A stretch of 64,000 nucleotides of DNA from Blepharisma stoltei (lineage: Eukaryota; Ciliophora; Heterotrichea; Heterotrichida; Blepharismidae): NCBI GenBank assembly GCA_914767885.1, contig CAJZBQ010000012.1:412501-476500 (forward strand), written 5' to 3'. This document shows, one piece after another, positions 23,399 to 34,156 of this stretch. Position numbers and translations under genes: made by a program. Position 1 is the first letter of the stretch. Every line of letters begins with the position of its first letter. A model generated the notes under the pieces. The model searched no databases and was not told the origin of the DNA. It was given only the letters and a program-made list of their open reading frames with translations.

Positions 23399-25227
23399 AT
23401 GGCGGGGTTATTGGAAGAGTCAAATAGATTTGAGAAAAGACTCCAGAATTTCCAAGCAATTCTCCCTGACGAGCTTAAAAAGAAGCACGAAACCTTCTCT
23501 GTGAATCTACGAAGGGAAAAGCGAAATGAGACCAGAGCTAAAAAGCGATATCTTATAGAGAACTCTCAGCAGGTTGATATATCTTCAGAATTCAACTTTA
23601 AAGTGGAGCCTTTAGCAGAGCTTTACCCTGAATTAAATGGGGATAAGTCTTTGAAGCAAAAATTCGAGATTTTGAAATCAATTTTTACCGAGAATAAAAT
23701 TCAGAGTGAGAGCTTAATGATTTTGGATATGTTTAAACATTGAATTTCTTTAGATCGATTTTTCTTGCTCTTTCATGAAAACCTGGATGAAAATTTTTTG
23801 AAGGTTTTAATTGAGTATGTAGATTTTCAGATTGGAGAACAGGCTGTGCATGACTCGACTTGAATTATTTGTAATATCCTTTCTGGGCCAGCTGAATTTA
23901 CTGAATGCTTTATTAAGTTAGGGGGATTAGAAAAAATTTTGAATGCGCTTTCATTGAAATCGATGATAGTAAGTGAACATATTTTTTGGGCACTGGCAAA
24001 TATTGCAGGTGATGAAATGGAGTATTCAATTTTGTTAATTAAAAAGGGAGTTATTGGAGTTATATATGAATTTCTCATTGAAGCAAATATAGAAAGTTTG
24101 GCAATGCAAAAAGTTGCTTTATGATGCTTAATCACTGTTAATTAAGTATAACTAAAATTTAGCTTTTAAGAAACTTAAAACTTTACTAAATTTTATAGCA
24201 ACCTGTTCATTGATTTTAACATCGCTTAGTATATCCTCCTTTTGCTCGAGCTATATAATTTTCAGCTTATATGTTTATATCTATTGTATTAAGAATATAG
24301 TAAAATACTTTTTTAAAGTCAAAGAATTACTATGCCTCAATTGCACGATCCAAAACAGTATAATAATAAATATTGGGAGGGTTAGTAAACATTTCAAATG
24401 CTTGGGCAGCTATGCCTCCAACAGAACTCAGAAAATTGCTGATTATTTTACGTACAATGATCTCTATAGAGAGCAATGAGGTAAAATGCTATTGCTTAGA
24501 AGCTCTTTGCAAAATTTCTCATAAAGAAGATTCAAAAGTACAGTTTGTTATTGATCAAGGCTTTATTCCCTTCGTTTTGAGAAACTTAAAGTCCTCTGAA
24601 GAATCCCTTCTTCATTCAAGCATCACTTTAATTGGGAATATCTGTGCAGGTACACATCTTCAAACGCAGAAAATGCTTGACGAAAACATATTAGACCTGC
24701 TACTTCCTCTTTCAGACCATCCTTCCTGAAAAATAAGGAAAAATATTTTCTGGATTATAGGAAATATTTCAGGAGGCACAAGAGAGCAGTGCGAAATGTT
24801 TCTTGATCATGAATTTCTAAACGTAGCAATAAGAGGTTTATTAGATTATTCTTATGAAGTTAGACTCTATGCATCCTATATTTTTACCAATACAATGCAT
24901 AATACAGACGAAGCGGGGAAAATGAAAATTATTGCTCACAACATTTTCCTTGGGCTAGCTACAGCCCTTGCAGATCCTAATCAAGAATATTTGGTCAACA
25001 TATTAGAAGTTTGCTATTATTTGCTAAAAGCAGGAGAGAATTATGAAGTAAACCCAATCACTCAGCTTTTTGATTATTCTGGATGTCTGGATGCAATAGA
25101 AAGAGCGCAAAATCACAGCAATGACATAGTATGCAATGCATGCCAGACAATAATTGAAAATTTTTTTGGGGTAGAAGAAGTTATTGAAGGCGACTTTTTA
25201 AGGAGCGCAAAAACATTGATAGAGTAA
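23399..25227 (+). CDS. Importin subunit alpha (karyopherin-alpha)
   Basis: ATG 23399, 25 bp after the kinase stop. The basic N-terminus (VNLRREKRNETRAKKR) resembles an importin-beta-binding domain. It is followed by armadillo repeats with the family's Trp/Asn ladder motifs (WIICNILSGPAEFTECFIKLGG, HIFWALANIAGD, ALWCLVNISNAWAAMPP, WIIGNISGGTREQ), which bind nuclear localisation signals. Several ladder Trp residues are TGA. A 251-bp IES at 24131-24381 interrupts the repeat array; its removal restores ALWCLVNIS. Length is 524 residues, normal for the family. The C-terminus lacks the usual long acidic tail, ending IEGDFLRSAKTLIE. Confidence 0.9.
24131..24381. mobile_element. Non-MITE IES in the importin-alpha gene
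   Basis: TTA at 24128-24130 and 24382-24384. The 251-bp AT-rich block (begins ATCACTGTTAATTAAG, ends ATATTGGGAGGG) shows no convincing terminal repeat and no resemblance to the main MITE interior. Excision leaving one TTA restores the armadillo motif ALWCLVNISNAW, and other TA choices give poorer sequence. Confidence 0.75.
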
Positions 25228-25348
25228 TAAATAATATACTAACTTCTAATAATTAAGCAATGTATTTATTATATTCCATAGGAAATAAATCATTTTGCAG
25301 GCCGGTAGAGAAGTTTCCATTGACTAGAAAAGTAATAGATTAACACTA

Positions 25349-26707
25349 CTAAGGTTTATCTTCTGGAAACCTAGGGGAAAGCCAATCTTCGAACTCTTCT
25401 TTTCTAGGCTCATCCGATGAATATGACAAATCACTAATTTCTTCTTCTTCCTTACTATTATAACTGCTACTGCTTTTGAACTTTTCTTCTCTTTCATTCA
25501 AAAGCTCTTTAATGCTCTCTATTTCTTTTTCCAGTTCTTCATACGTTTTCTGGTACTTCGAGCTTTGGCTGGAAGCTGAAAGTCCGCTGTCAAGGCTTTT
25601 TACTAACGTATTTTGCTCGCTTATTATTTTTTCTAGTTTTTCTATTGAATCCTTATGTGGGTCCTTTTCCTTAAAATAGCTGGGATATTTTTTATGGTTC
25701 TCAAACAGCTGTTTTCTCTTTTCTTCATACTCTTCTTTTATAGTATCACGATTATCACTATAAGGCTCGCTCCAAGTGACTGTCTTTCTGCTAGCACTCG
25801 CACTAAGCGAAGAAGGATTGTCTGGGGAGGCTTCAGGGATTGCAATGCTTGGGACTTCTTTTTCAGTTTTCTTCAAAATTGCTTTCTTTGATTTTTTGGG
25901 CCGCTTTTTCGTTGGAATTAGTGATGATTTCTCTTGCCGGGAAGATGAGGAGAGCTGCGAATTGGATTTGCTCGTCTTGCTAAGACTTGACCTTGATTTA
26001 TTATTTGAAGAACTCCTCAATGAAGAAGAATTCTGGGATGTCGACAAATTCTTTGCAGTTGGCATCGAAACTTCAATAGTTTTTGACTTCGGCTCTTCTT
26101 CCACTATTTCGTCATTTGAAAAATAATTTGCAGGGACTGTTTGAGATCGTAAGGATAGTGTCGTTATTCCTGGCCTTTCTCTTACTATTAGTTGCGGGAT
26201 AACCATTTTGATTTTGGGGTAATCATTATTCACGTAATCATTTGAAGCTTCCTCTTGGGTTTTTTCCAGCTGATAAAGCTCAGTTGGTCTATGAGTGTTT
26301 TCAATTATAGAGGTTTCCTCTATATAGCGCTGAAAGCGCAGACATTTTCCCAGGAGCTTTCCAAGTTCGTCGGACCAAATCGCTTTTTGGTCCGACCAAG
26401 GCATTGATTTGGTGCAACCAACCGATAAATTCCGATCAGAATTTATCGGCCTTGCAGCGCCAAACATAGGAAACTTCTATAGCCCATTTCCCCACACGTA
26501 CTTCAAATTTCCGCCTTCCACGCAGCTATCTGGGGCAAATCTTTCACCAAGTCTTGTTGGCTCTACCAAATTGGATGGGTTTGTGGAAGCTATTATTAGG
26601 CCTTGGTTAGATTTTCTTAATAAAGCTTGAGTCTTGGAGTTGACAATTTGGTTTTCCAGCATTGGAAAAGCACTGATGCCGACCAATTGTGTTCGAAATG
26701 ATTCCAT
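25349..26707 (-). CDS. Hypothetical Ser/Lys-rich coiled-coil protein with an in-frame TAG
   Basis: Minus strand from ATG 26707 to TAG 25349, one frame of 452 codons but with a TAG at about 26485. A 21-nt GT...AG stretch covers this TAG in frame, longer than the 15-16 nt introns seen elsewhere, so it may be an atypical intron, a point mutation or an error. The middle is very rich in Ser/Lys/Arg (KNLSTSQNSSSLRSSSNNKS) and the C-terminal third is coiled coil (EELEKEIESIKELLNEREEK). No family is recognised. Two DNA hairpins (26369-26396 and 26422-26449) lie inside the coding part. Confidence 0.65.
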
Positions 26708-26740
26708 TTAAATTTAAGCGAATGAAGATGGATAAATAAA

Positions 26741-27148
26741 ATGCAAAAACTCAGCATTGAAGAGCTTGTGAGGCTGACTGGGACTTATATATGCAGCAGA
26801 TGCACTGAATTAGGGTATATTCCTCAGGTTTCGAAAACTCCTCCTTATAATCGAGTATTTTTAGAAACTCCAAGCCATAAAGCAATTTATATCAAACTTT
26901 TCGGACATGGGAACTCATTGATAAACACAGTTCACGCAAAATGAGGAATTATAGACCCTGAAAACCTAAAAACACTTGGATCTCTTGGCGATGATAATTT
27001 ATGTCTGACTGCAATGGATAAGTATCTTTTGCTTCAGCAGATTTCTAACACCATTGAGCCACTTTCACACAAAGAGATATCCCAATGCTCTTCTTCAATT
27101 CACAATTTGCAAGAAATCCTTGATCACTTTAATAAATTAATTGAATAA
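26741..27148 (+). CDS. Hypothetical protein, 135 residues
   Basis: ATG 26741, TAA 27146-27148, with one TGA Trp (HAKWGIIDPENL). The sequence has a pair of cysteines (TYICSRCTELGYIP) and a predicted helical C-terminus (LHNLQEILDHFNKLIE-like). No domain is recognised. It shares direction and a 5-bp spacer with the Alba gene downstream. Confidence 0.65.
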
Positions 27149-27153
27149 TAATC

Positions 27154-27393
27154 ATGGCAACTTTCTCTCTTTCCAAAACTACAAAAATCTCAAGAATCAT
27201 TGATCAAGCTGAAATAGCTCTAAAAGAAACCAAAAAAATAACGATAATAGGAGAAGACTTGGCATCTGTGAAAGCAGTGACGCTAGCTGAGCAGTTGAAG
27301 AGCAAGTTTCCAAGTATCACACAAATCAACAAAACGTATTTAAATGGGAACTACAGTGTTTTGGAAATTGAATTAAAATTAATTGAAAATTAA
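27154..27393 (+). CDS. Alba-like nucleic-acid-binding protein
   Basis: 79 residues, one frame. The pattern SRIIDQAEIALKETKKITIIGEDLASVKAVTLAEQLKSKF matches the Alba fold: helix, beta strand with I-x-G, then the helix that follows 'A..KAV..AE.LK', and a C-terminal strand pair. Alba proteins bind RNA or DNA; short protist forms often act in RNase P/MRP or translation control. No regulatory site is seen. Confidence 0.75.
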   Translation: MATFSLSKTTKISRIIDQAEIALKETKKITIIGEDLASVKAVTLAEQLKSKFPSITQINKTYLNGNYSVLEIELKLIEN

Positions 27394-27418
27394 ATGCAAT
27401 AAGAGCTCTTATAAAAAT

Positions 27419-28147
27419 TTAGACAGGCACTGGGGTTTTCTGACTCGCGTATTGTTCATACCAGTACTCAACTAGTTCCCAGTCAATGATAGTCCACCAA
27501 TGCTCAATCCAGTCAAATGGGTCGTATAAGTAAGAAATATAGTATGCGTGCTCCCACATGTCAATTCCTAGAAAAGGGTAGCTTTCCCCACCAGCCAGTG
27601 GAGAATTGTCGTCTTCAGTAGTCTCTATAGCCAAATTTCCATTGTTGCTTTTTACTGAAAGCCACACCCATCCAGACCCAAAAACTGTATTTGCTTTCTC
27701 TGTGAATTCTTCCACAAACTCGTTATAGCTTCCCCACGTACTTTCAATATCGTTGAATAGCTTCCCAGTTGGCCCATTCCCAGAGCATGAGGACTCTATA
27801 AGTATTCACCAAAACAAAGAATGGCCATAGTGTCCTCCAGCGAATCTTCCTAGTGCTTCGTCTTTTGTCCCATATTGGATCAAGAGATCAGTTACCTTTA
27901 ATTTTTGATAATTTGTATTATTTGTACATATAGTATTCAATGAGTTAAGACGATAAGCGTGCTCACGAGCGTAATGATAATAGAGATGGCCAGGCCAAAT
28001 TGTAGGGTCCAAAGCATCATAGCCATAAGGCAAAGCTGCCAGCGTGAAATTTGCGACTTCATTTAGAGGCGAAAAGTCTGACTTCGAGCAAATCGTCGCT
28101 AGGGAGACTGAGATTGAGATGAGAAAAGATAGGCGTTTTAAGGACAT
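27419..28147 (-). CDS. Fe/Mn superoxide dismutase with N-terminal signal sequence
   Basis: 242 residues. A hydrophobic leader (LSFLISISVSLATICS) suggests secretion or organelle entry. Family motifs: ALPYGYDALDP, YYHYAREHAYRLNSL (first metal His), GHYGHSLFW (second His), GSGWVWL, and DMWEHAYYISY, which supplies the last Asp and His ligands. TGA after HSLFW encodes another Trp. It would convert superoxide to peroxide and oxygen. Fe versus Mn use cannot be told from sequence alone here. Confidence 0.92.
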
Positions 28148-28233
28148 TTTAATTTTTTATAAAGAATTTTAAAAGAATCCAACTGATTAGAATCGTGAAT
28201 CATATCTATAGCTATTCTTATAATTTATTGACA

Positions 28234-29330
28234 CTAAAGAAGTGTGCACTTTTTATACCATGGCTCTTTTTTTGAGGGGCGGTCAACAATTCTTCTGGAT
28301 CTGAGCTCCTTGACAATTGAGGCAAAAACTTCGTCAATTCCTGCAGAGGTGGCAGCAGATATCCGATTTATACTGATTTATTGTTTAATCAAGTATGAGC
28401 GATATATATTGTTATAGTAAATATGATTTCAATTATTTCAAATGGCATACTTCTATATGTCTGACTCCCAAGTTTTCAGCGAACTTCCTGCCTTCCTCTG
28501 CACTGATGTTTCTGGTAGGTAAATCAACCTTATTGGCAGCCATTACAATGACTGGGCCTTTGTTGCCCTGATGTGAATACCGATGGAGGATTTTTTCATG
28601 GAAGTATTTGAGTCTGTTGAGTGAATCAGGGACATCAACTGAGTAGACTAGGACAAAACCATCTTTTTTGTCGATCCAGTCATCTATAAGCGGATAATAA
28701 TCCTCCATACCTGCGGTGTCTAAAATTGAAATCACTGTAGGTTCTCCTTCAATTTGAGTTGTCTTATCCTCTCCATGAAACAAAAATTTAAAATAATTGT
28801 TTTTCAAATTCAATCTCTCTAAAATTTGATAGAATCTCAATATAATAAATATTAAAAATGTTTGTTTGCCTACAGAAGATGCTAATTTCACATAAAACTA
28901 AGATTTCTGATGTTTTTTTCGATCATGGAGGGGAGTTAGTGTAATAATTTTCTATCGTGGGATCATAGTCTCTCACAAACTTATTTGATACATATCTCAT
29001 GGTGACAGCTGATTTCCCCACAGCAGCTGCTCCCAGCATTGCGATCACATATTTTTTGCTTTGTTTTGCTTGATTACTTTCGCTTATGGCCACTTGAAAA
29101 TTTTCCCCTTGAGAAATATAGAGATGGGCACCATCTGAGAGGTTTCCAAAAGAGTTAAGCAAAACACCAGCCTCATTAAAAATCTTTTTGGCTCGAATTC
29201 CAAGCTTTTCAGAGCACAAGTTCAATAATTCTTCTTTTTCCATTCTGGGGTCGATCAAAATTTGTTCGCTAATCGTTGGGTGGTGCTCGTTCTTAAACAA
29301 GGCCACGCGAATTCTGGCTTGATCTACCAT
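28234..29330 (-). CDS. Ras-like GTPase with an N-terminal doublecortin/ubiquitin-like domain
   Basis: 278 residues after removal of two IESs. Residues about 5-80 (RIRVALFKNEHH...KIFNEAGVLLNSFGNLSDGAHLYISQGENF) resemble a doublecortin-type ubiquitin fold. The G domain follows: P-loop GAAAVGKSAVTMRY, switch I YDPTIENYY, DTAGMEDYYPL (switch II; Gln61 position is Met), NKVD, and SAATSAGIDEVF (G5). The C-terminus is CTLL, a CaaX-type prenylation signal ending in Leu (geranylgeranyl-like). The MITE at 28767-28935 splits the region after switch I; the 86-bp IES at 28362-28447 splits just before the G5 SA motif. Both restore the frame exactly. The domain pairing is unusual. Confidence 0.85.
28362..28447. 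mobile_element. 86-bp TA-bounded IES before the G5 motif of the Ras gene
   Basis: TA at 28360-28361 and 28448-28449. Ends TCCGATTTATAC and TGCCATTTGAAA (complement strand) share T-C-ATTT-A. Removing it with one TA joins VRHIEV to SAATSAGIDEV. The shortest IES found here. Confidence 0.85.
28767..28935 (+). mobile_element. Shortened MITE-IES in the Ras gene
   Basis: TTA at 28764-28766 and 28936-28938. Ends TCCTCTCCATGAAACAAAAATTT and CGATCATGGAGGGGAG are diverged family termini; most of the interior is deleted (169 bp). Removal gives ENYYTKTTQIEGEPTVISILDTAG. Confidence 0.87.
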
Positions 29331-29533
29331 TTTAATTATTGGAAATCTAGATTGGTATTATTCAGAAACTGAAATTTCTTTGCCTTTAGAGCATGAATTT
29401 TTTTAAAACCAGAAAACGGTTAATAATCAAGATTTAGTTTGAGTCTTATAAATATACCGAAAAGGTTATAACCAGATATAGCAGTCAAATTTCTGATAGA
29501 ACTATTTGTTTAAAGGGCAGTTTAAAATGTTTA

Positions 29534-30397
29534 TTAGCCTTCGTCTTTGCTCTCTTCTGAGTGCATTTCAAGCTCCATTGAATATTTAGCACTGCTATTC
29601 CATTTGTGCCGGCCTTCGTATCTTTGAGACATTAAGTCCGGAATGGGCGTTTCTTCTTCTGTTTGTTTGGATTGGTAATATATTAATATAAAATAGAGAG
29701 TTATTGACAATCCGTATATTATACATAAGGAGATAGACCTAATTACAACGAATGGGATTCTTAAAAATTAGTCGTTATCTCATTTATTATATAAAATAGG
29801 ATAGCTGCTACGAGAAGGATTGCTTTTATCTTTGCAATTAGGTTTAGCTATTGCTGGGCCATCGGTACAGCAGAGGTCAGGAGGGTTATCGCCTTTGACA
29901 TCTTTTTCGCAATCTGCTCCAAAGCTTGAGTGCGCAACTGTATTTCATAAAATCAGTCCAATTATGTGACTTCCTAGCCCAAATATTGGGAAAATAACTT
30001 GCAGTCACGCCTTTATTGTCTTATTCCCGAATAAAATAAAAAGCAAAACAATTAGCCAAGTGCACGTAAATAAAATTGTGCATATTTCCAAAATAATAAA
30101 AGAAAGCCCAGCGTCCCTTAAATGCTCAAAAGTATAGCACATGGCTTTATCTAAATCGTCATCCTTGTCACACAGATTTTCAGCAAGAGTCGCATAAGTT
30201 TTCCCTTTTCATTCCGCTGGGCCACTCGTACAGCTTGAAATTCCTCCTTGCCATTTAGAACTGTCTCTGCCTTGTTTAACTCAATGGTCTGTAAAAACAC
30301 TGCCAATGGATAATGAAATTAATAGTAGCTGAAAAGCAAGGAAAATGTATAATCATATCTGCTGACTGAGACAAAAGATCTTCACATCGTATTTCAT
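29534..30397 (-). CDS. Four-transmembrane protein of unknown function
   Basis: ATG 30397; many TGA Trp codons. Four hydrophobic helices (LYIFLAFQLLLISLSIG; SFIILEICTILFTCTWLIVLLFILF; LQVIFPIFGLGSHIIGLIL; PFVVIRSISLCIIYGLSITLYFILI) with a Cys-rich loop between helices 3 and 4 (DCEKD...LCCTDG) recall tetraspan/claudin-like topology but no family signature. The cytosolic tail is acidic. An in-frame TAA at 29768-29770, just before helix 4, is not explained by a GT...AG intron; a tiny IES, an error or gene decay is possible. Confidence 0.65.
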
Positions 30398-30441
30398 TAT
30401 TAAATTAACAAATGAATTAAAAAAGCCTATTTTAAAATTAG

Positions 30442-30615
30442 CTACTTCACTCTTGTTATTTGTGAACTCATTGCAGCGTTGACTCCTTTGTAAATATATT
30501 GGTCGTCGTGATTGGGATCTGCCTTTGGGCTAGGTTTTGGCAATAGTTTATCAGTAACTACATAGCCCCCAACAAACGCGAGCATGAGTCCAATTGCATT
30601 GAAGAACTTTGACAT
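30442..30615 (-). CDS. Small single-TM protein
   Basis: 57 residues from ATG 30615 (MSKFFNAIGLMLAFVGGYVV, one TM helix, then a Pro/Lys/Asp tail). Upstream in-frame codons lack an ATG. Looks like a small organelle-membrane subunit, but no family is recognised. Confidence 0.5.
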   Translation of the reverse strand: MSKFFNAIGLMLAFVGGYVVTDKLLPKPSPKADPNHDDQYIYKGVNAAMSSQITRVK

Positions 30616-30703
30616 TTTTATAATAACCTGCAGTATCTCGCTCAATATTCTTATTATTTAGATGACGTGAATTTTTCATTTCTTTCGCTTTAATATAAGA
30701 AAT

Positions 30704-33700
30704 ATGAGTAAAACTATTGCCTCAACTAAAATAATTCAAAGCAAACTCCGCGATTCTGAGACTGTTCTTCATGTAAGCTTTATTTCAGGTCGAACCCATT
30801 TCTCTCTTTCACAAAAATAAATTCAGGGATTTCTTCCTCTCTATAATAGGAAATAAAACCAGCCAATGTGAATATGCGTAAGACACATACAGACTTTTCT
30901 TGTTCCGGCCACGAAATATGTATCCTTTGAACAATAAACTGGACTTGATTCAAGCTTTCCCTTTGACGAAAGAGTTGAAATTATTTCATACTTCGACAGG
31001 CTATACAATTCAATGGCTGAATTATCTGGAAACTGAGTGGAAAATCAAAGTGATCAGCAACGACTTCATCAATTTGATAGGAAATTACTTATAAATAAAA
31101 TGGCATTCGGTTCGAGAGAAATTAGCTCTGCTAATTTTCTCTCCCTCATGGAATTTTATTTATGGGGTTGGGTTTTCTCTTGAGAACTTCTGCACAGCAA
31201 TAGCTGTTTAACTTTGGGATAATCAAAAGGAACAGCTCCTCAGTGCGTTCAAGATCTCGGAGTTTTACCCTCAGCACTTCTCCACGGGAAGAAGACCCTT
31301 AGGCGGAGCACGCGCAGGAGCTGAATCAGGGAAGAGCGACGGCAACGCGCCGGGTCAGATGTGCGGCGGCTAGGGGCGAAGCGTTGATAAAAGGCTTGGC
31401 GGGTTGGGCTCACCACCGTGATCCAAGATGGCTTCATGACGTCACTAGTTAGCTAAAAGTTCCATTTTGGGACTGCGGCACTAGACACCTTAAATACCGA
31501 GTAATTAAGTTTAAGTAAGTAAAGATAGGAAATTACTTACTCCCCCCCCCCCCCCTCCGTGAGCGAACAAAAAATTTTGTTCGCTCACGGAGGGGGGTTA
31601 ATTTTTTTTTTTAAAAAAAATTTATATATAAAAATTTTATAAAAAATATTTTTTTCGAAATTTAAAAAAAAATCCTAATTTGCAAAAATTGGGAAGCAAA
31701 TATTAATTTAATTTGCAAAATTTATGTTTTAAAACGCAATTTGTTTAAAATTAAACAGAATTAGCTCTAGATTTCATTATACTAATTATCACTTATATAT
31801 CAAAATTTTTTTCCATTAAAATTTTTTCTATTAAAAAAAATTTTTGTTCGCTCACGGAGGGTGGGTTTTTGGTCAAAAAAATGGTGATTTTTCTAATGGT
31901 TTTGTTCGCTCACGGAGGGGGGGGGGAGTTAGAAGAAGCCATAAAATACCAGCGAGACCCTTTTAATTCGAATGCGACATCTTATAAATGGCTCTGGTTT
32001 TATGAAGAAATGATCCCTGCTCAGGTGAAAATGATCAACGCTGAAGAAGAGGAAGCTGCTGCCAAAAGGAGCTCACTGCTGCATCCGGAAGACTACGGAA
32101 AAGAGGCAATGGACTTTTACATCAACGAACAATTGAGGAAAAGAGAAAGCGAATTTACAGAAAAGAGAAATATCAGGATCATGGTGGGGACTTGAAATAC
32201 TGCAGGTACTCAGCCTCAAGAAGAGCTGTCTTTATGGTATAAGTGCCAGAGTGAAAAATATGACTCTCCAGAAGAAAGTCCTGATATTTTATTAATTTGT
32301 TTACAAGAAATGTGTGAGCTCACTGCAAAAAACTTGCTGGGAGCAGAAGCCAGGATGCGAGAGTGAACAAATCACTTATGTGAACAAGTCAATTTGTCAT
32401 TTCCTGGAAATGATTACGTAGTTGTAAAGTCTAATTAGGCTGGTTACCAAAGTTTAGTAGGGCTGTTATCATTAATTATAGTGAAAAGCTCCTTGCAAGA
32501 ATATTTGTCAAACATTAAAGACTCATGTGTGAAACTAGGCCTAAAAGGCTACACAGGCAACAAAGGAGCTATCTGCCAACGATTTTCATTTTTTGACTCC
32601 ACCATTTGTGTGATAAATTGCCATTTGGCTGCTCACAAGCACCAAACAAGGCTGCGAAACCACCATGTGAAGTCAATATTAAAATATGCGAAATTCACAT
32701 TAGATGATAAAGAAATCAAAGGGATATATGAGCATGATTACATTTTTTGGACTGGAGACCTGAATTATCGACTAAATAAGCTGAACACTGATGAAATCTT
32801 GTCCAGACTTAATAGTCAGCAGTATGATGAGCTACTACGTTACGACCAATTTGACATTGAAAAAAAGACAAATCAGATTTTAGCTGATTTTTCAGAAGGA
32901 AAAATTGACTTTCCCCCAAGTTTCAAATATTATATTGGATCAAATAAATTTGATACTAATAATAAAAGAGACCCTTCCTGATGTGACAGAGTTCTTTGAA
33001 AAGGTGAAGCTCAATTAATCAGATATGGAATTTGTTCATATGTAATCCAAAGCGATCACAAGCCAGTATTTGCAAGCTTTCTTATCCGTGTAAAGCAAGC
33101 TGATTCAGAGCTGAAAGAAAAAGTTCGAAACGAAATTTATAAAATTATAGATGAAGTCCAATATGAAGCTCTCCCCAAACTGACCTTATCAACTATAAGC
33201 ATGGAATTCCCAGGAGTCAAATACAAAGTCCCGCAGTCCCAGAAGCTAAGTATTGAAAACACTGGAAATTCATTCGCAATTTTTGAAATCAAAGAATATG
33301 CTGAATTAACAAAAAATAAATCATATTTAAGCATTTCTCCAACAACTGGATCTTTATCGCCAGGAGAGTCTACAGAATTGATCATTACTGTAGATTTCGG
33401 AAAGCACCAGTCAAGATTGGCGAATAAAGACGACGATTACTTATCATTAATTTTTATACTTGGAGTCATAGGCGGCTCTGACTATTATGTAAGCTTTATA
33501 TAGATTGAGGTATCGATAGACTATAAAGGTTCCTGCTTTGGTGCAAAAATTCAGGATTTAGTCAAAATTTCTTACCCAGTAGCCTCGCTTCCCAATCGTA
33601 TGGAATGGGTTGCTTCTCAATTAGAACCAATTGTTGAAGTCCCAAAAGAGCTTCTGAGAATGATAAATTTCATTAAAAATTTTGGGTCAAGGGAAAAAGG

Positions 33701-34154
33701 ATTATTTCAAGAGACTGGGATTTTGGAAATAAAAGCACACATCAGAGATGTATTGGACAATGGCGAGCCTTTTAGGGAAGACGTTGATGTTTTTTCAATG
33801 AGCATTGTGATGCTCGAATTTCTGGAGTCCTTGGATGAACCACTTTTGCCCTCAGATTTGATAGATGGCTGTGTCAAAGTTTTCCAATCGTCGTCCTTTG
33901 CTTCTGCAAGGGCAAATCTATTACAGAATTTAGATCCAGTGGCAGAGTGCTGCTTTTTGGCAATTATTCATTTTTTGAGGCATCTGATTGATAACGGTCT
34001 TCATAATGGGTTGACGGCAAATTTCTTGGCAAAAGTGTTCACTGAGCCACTTACACACAAAGGAGAAATAGAAATAAAAGGAATTCGAAGGAATGAGGAA
34101 GACAGTTTGGAATCTGAAAGAAAACATCTGATTTCTATGTTTTTTTATTCATAG
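30704..34154 (+). CDS. OCRL/INPP5B-type inositol polyphosphate 5-phosphatase
   Basis: 849 residues once four tiny introns, one SINE-like element and one MITE are removed; the total is a multiple of three. The 5-phosphatase domain has RIMVGTWNTAG, LLICLQEM, GLKGYTGNKGA, FWTGDLNYR and SDHKPVFASF. An ASH-type beta domain follows (LSISPTTGSLSPGESTELIITVDF), then a RhoGAP-like domain (about residues 640-830: VPKELLRMINFI...GLFQETG...FLESLDEPLLPSDL), the OCRL order. Such enzymes remove the 5-phosphate of PI(4,5)P2 on endosomes and cilia. In the RhoGAP part the expected arginine finger is not obvious (GLFQETG), as in OCRL. The N-terminal ~100 residues are PH-like in position but not clearly matched. 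Confidence 0.9.
30773..30788 (+). other. 16-nt intron, OCRL-type gene
   Basis: GTAAGCTTTATTTCAG; removal shifts to the frame SETVLHVEPISLFHKNKFR. Confidence 0.85.
30878..30892 (+). other. 15-nt intron, OCRL-type gene
   Basis: GTAAGACACATACAG; removes an in-frame TAA and gives SQCEYALFLFRPRNM. Confidence 0.87.
31092..31523 (+). mobile_element. SINE-like retroposon abutting a MITE-IES
   Basis: Perfect 16-bp repeats GATAGGAAATTACTTA at 31076-31091 and 31524-31539. Starts TAAATAAAATGGCATTCGG, ends AATTAAGTTTAAGTAAGT. The second repeat ends exactly at the TTA (31537-31539) that is the left TSD of the following MITE, so one cut from TTA 31089 to TTA 31929 would remove both elements and restore GNYLEEAIKYQR. 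Confidence 0.9.
31540..31928 (-). mobile_element. Full-length young MITE-IES (389 bp), hairpin at left
   Basis: TTA at 31537-31539 and 31929-31931; GTGAGCGAAC subfamily; nearly identical to the copies at 46324 and 58844. Poly-C/G runs at both ends. Excision is needed for the 5-phosphatase frame. Confidence 0.94.
32424..32438 (+). other. 15-nt intron, OCRL-type gene
   Basis: GTAAAGTCTAATTAG; removal gives DYVVVAGYQSLVGLLSLI and eliminates a TAG. Confidence 0.93.
33489..33503 (+). other. 15-nt intron, OCRL-type gene
   Basis: GTAAGCTTTATATAG; removal gives GGSDYYIEVSIDYKGSCFG and eliminates a TAG. Confidence 0.92.
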
Positions 34155-34156
34155 TT

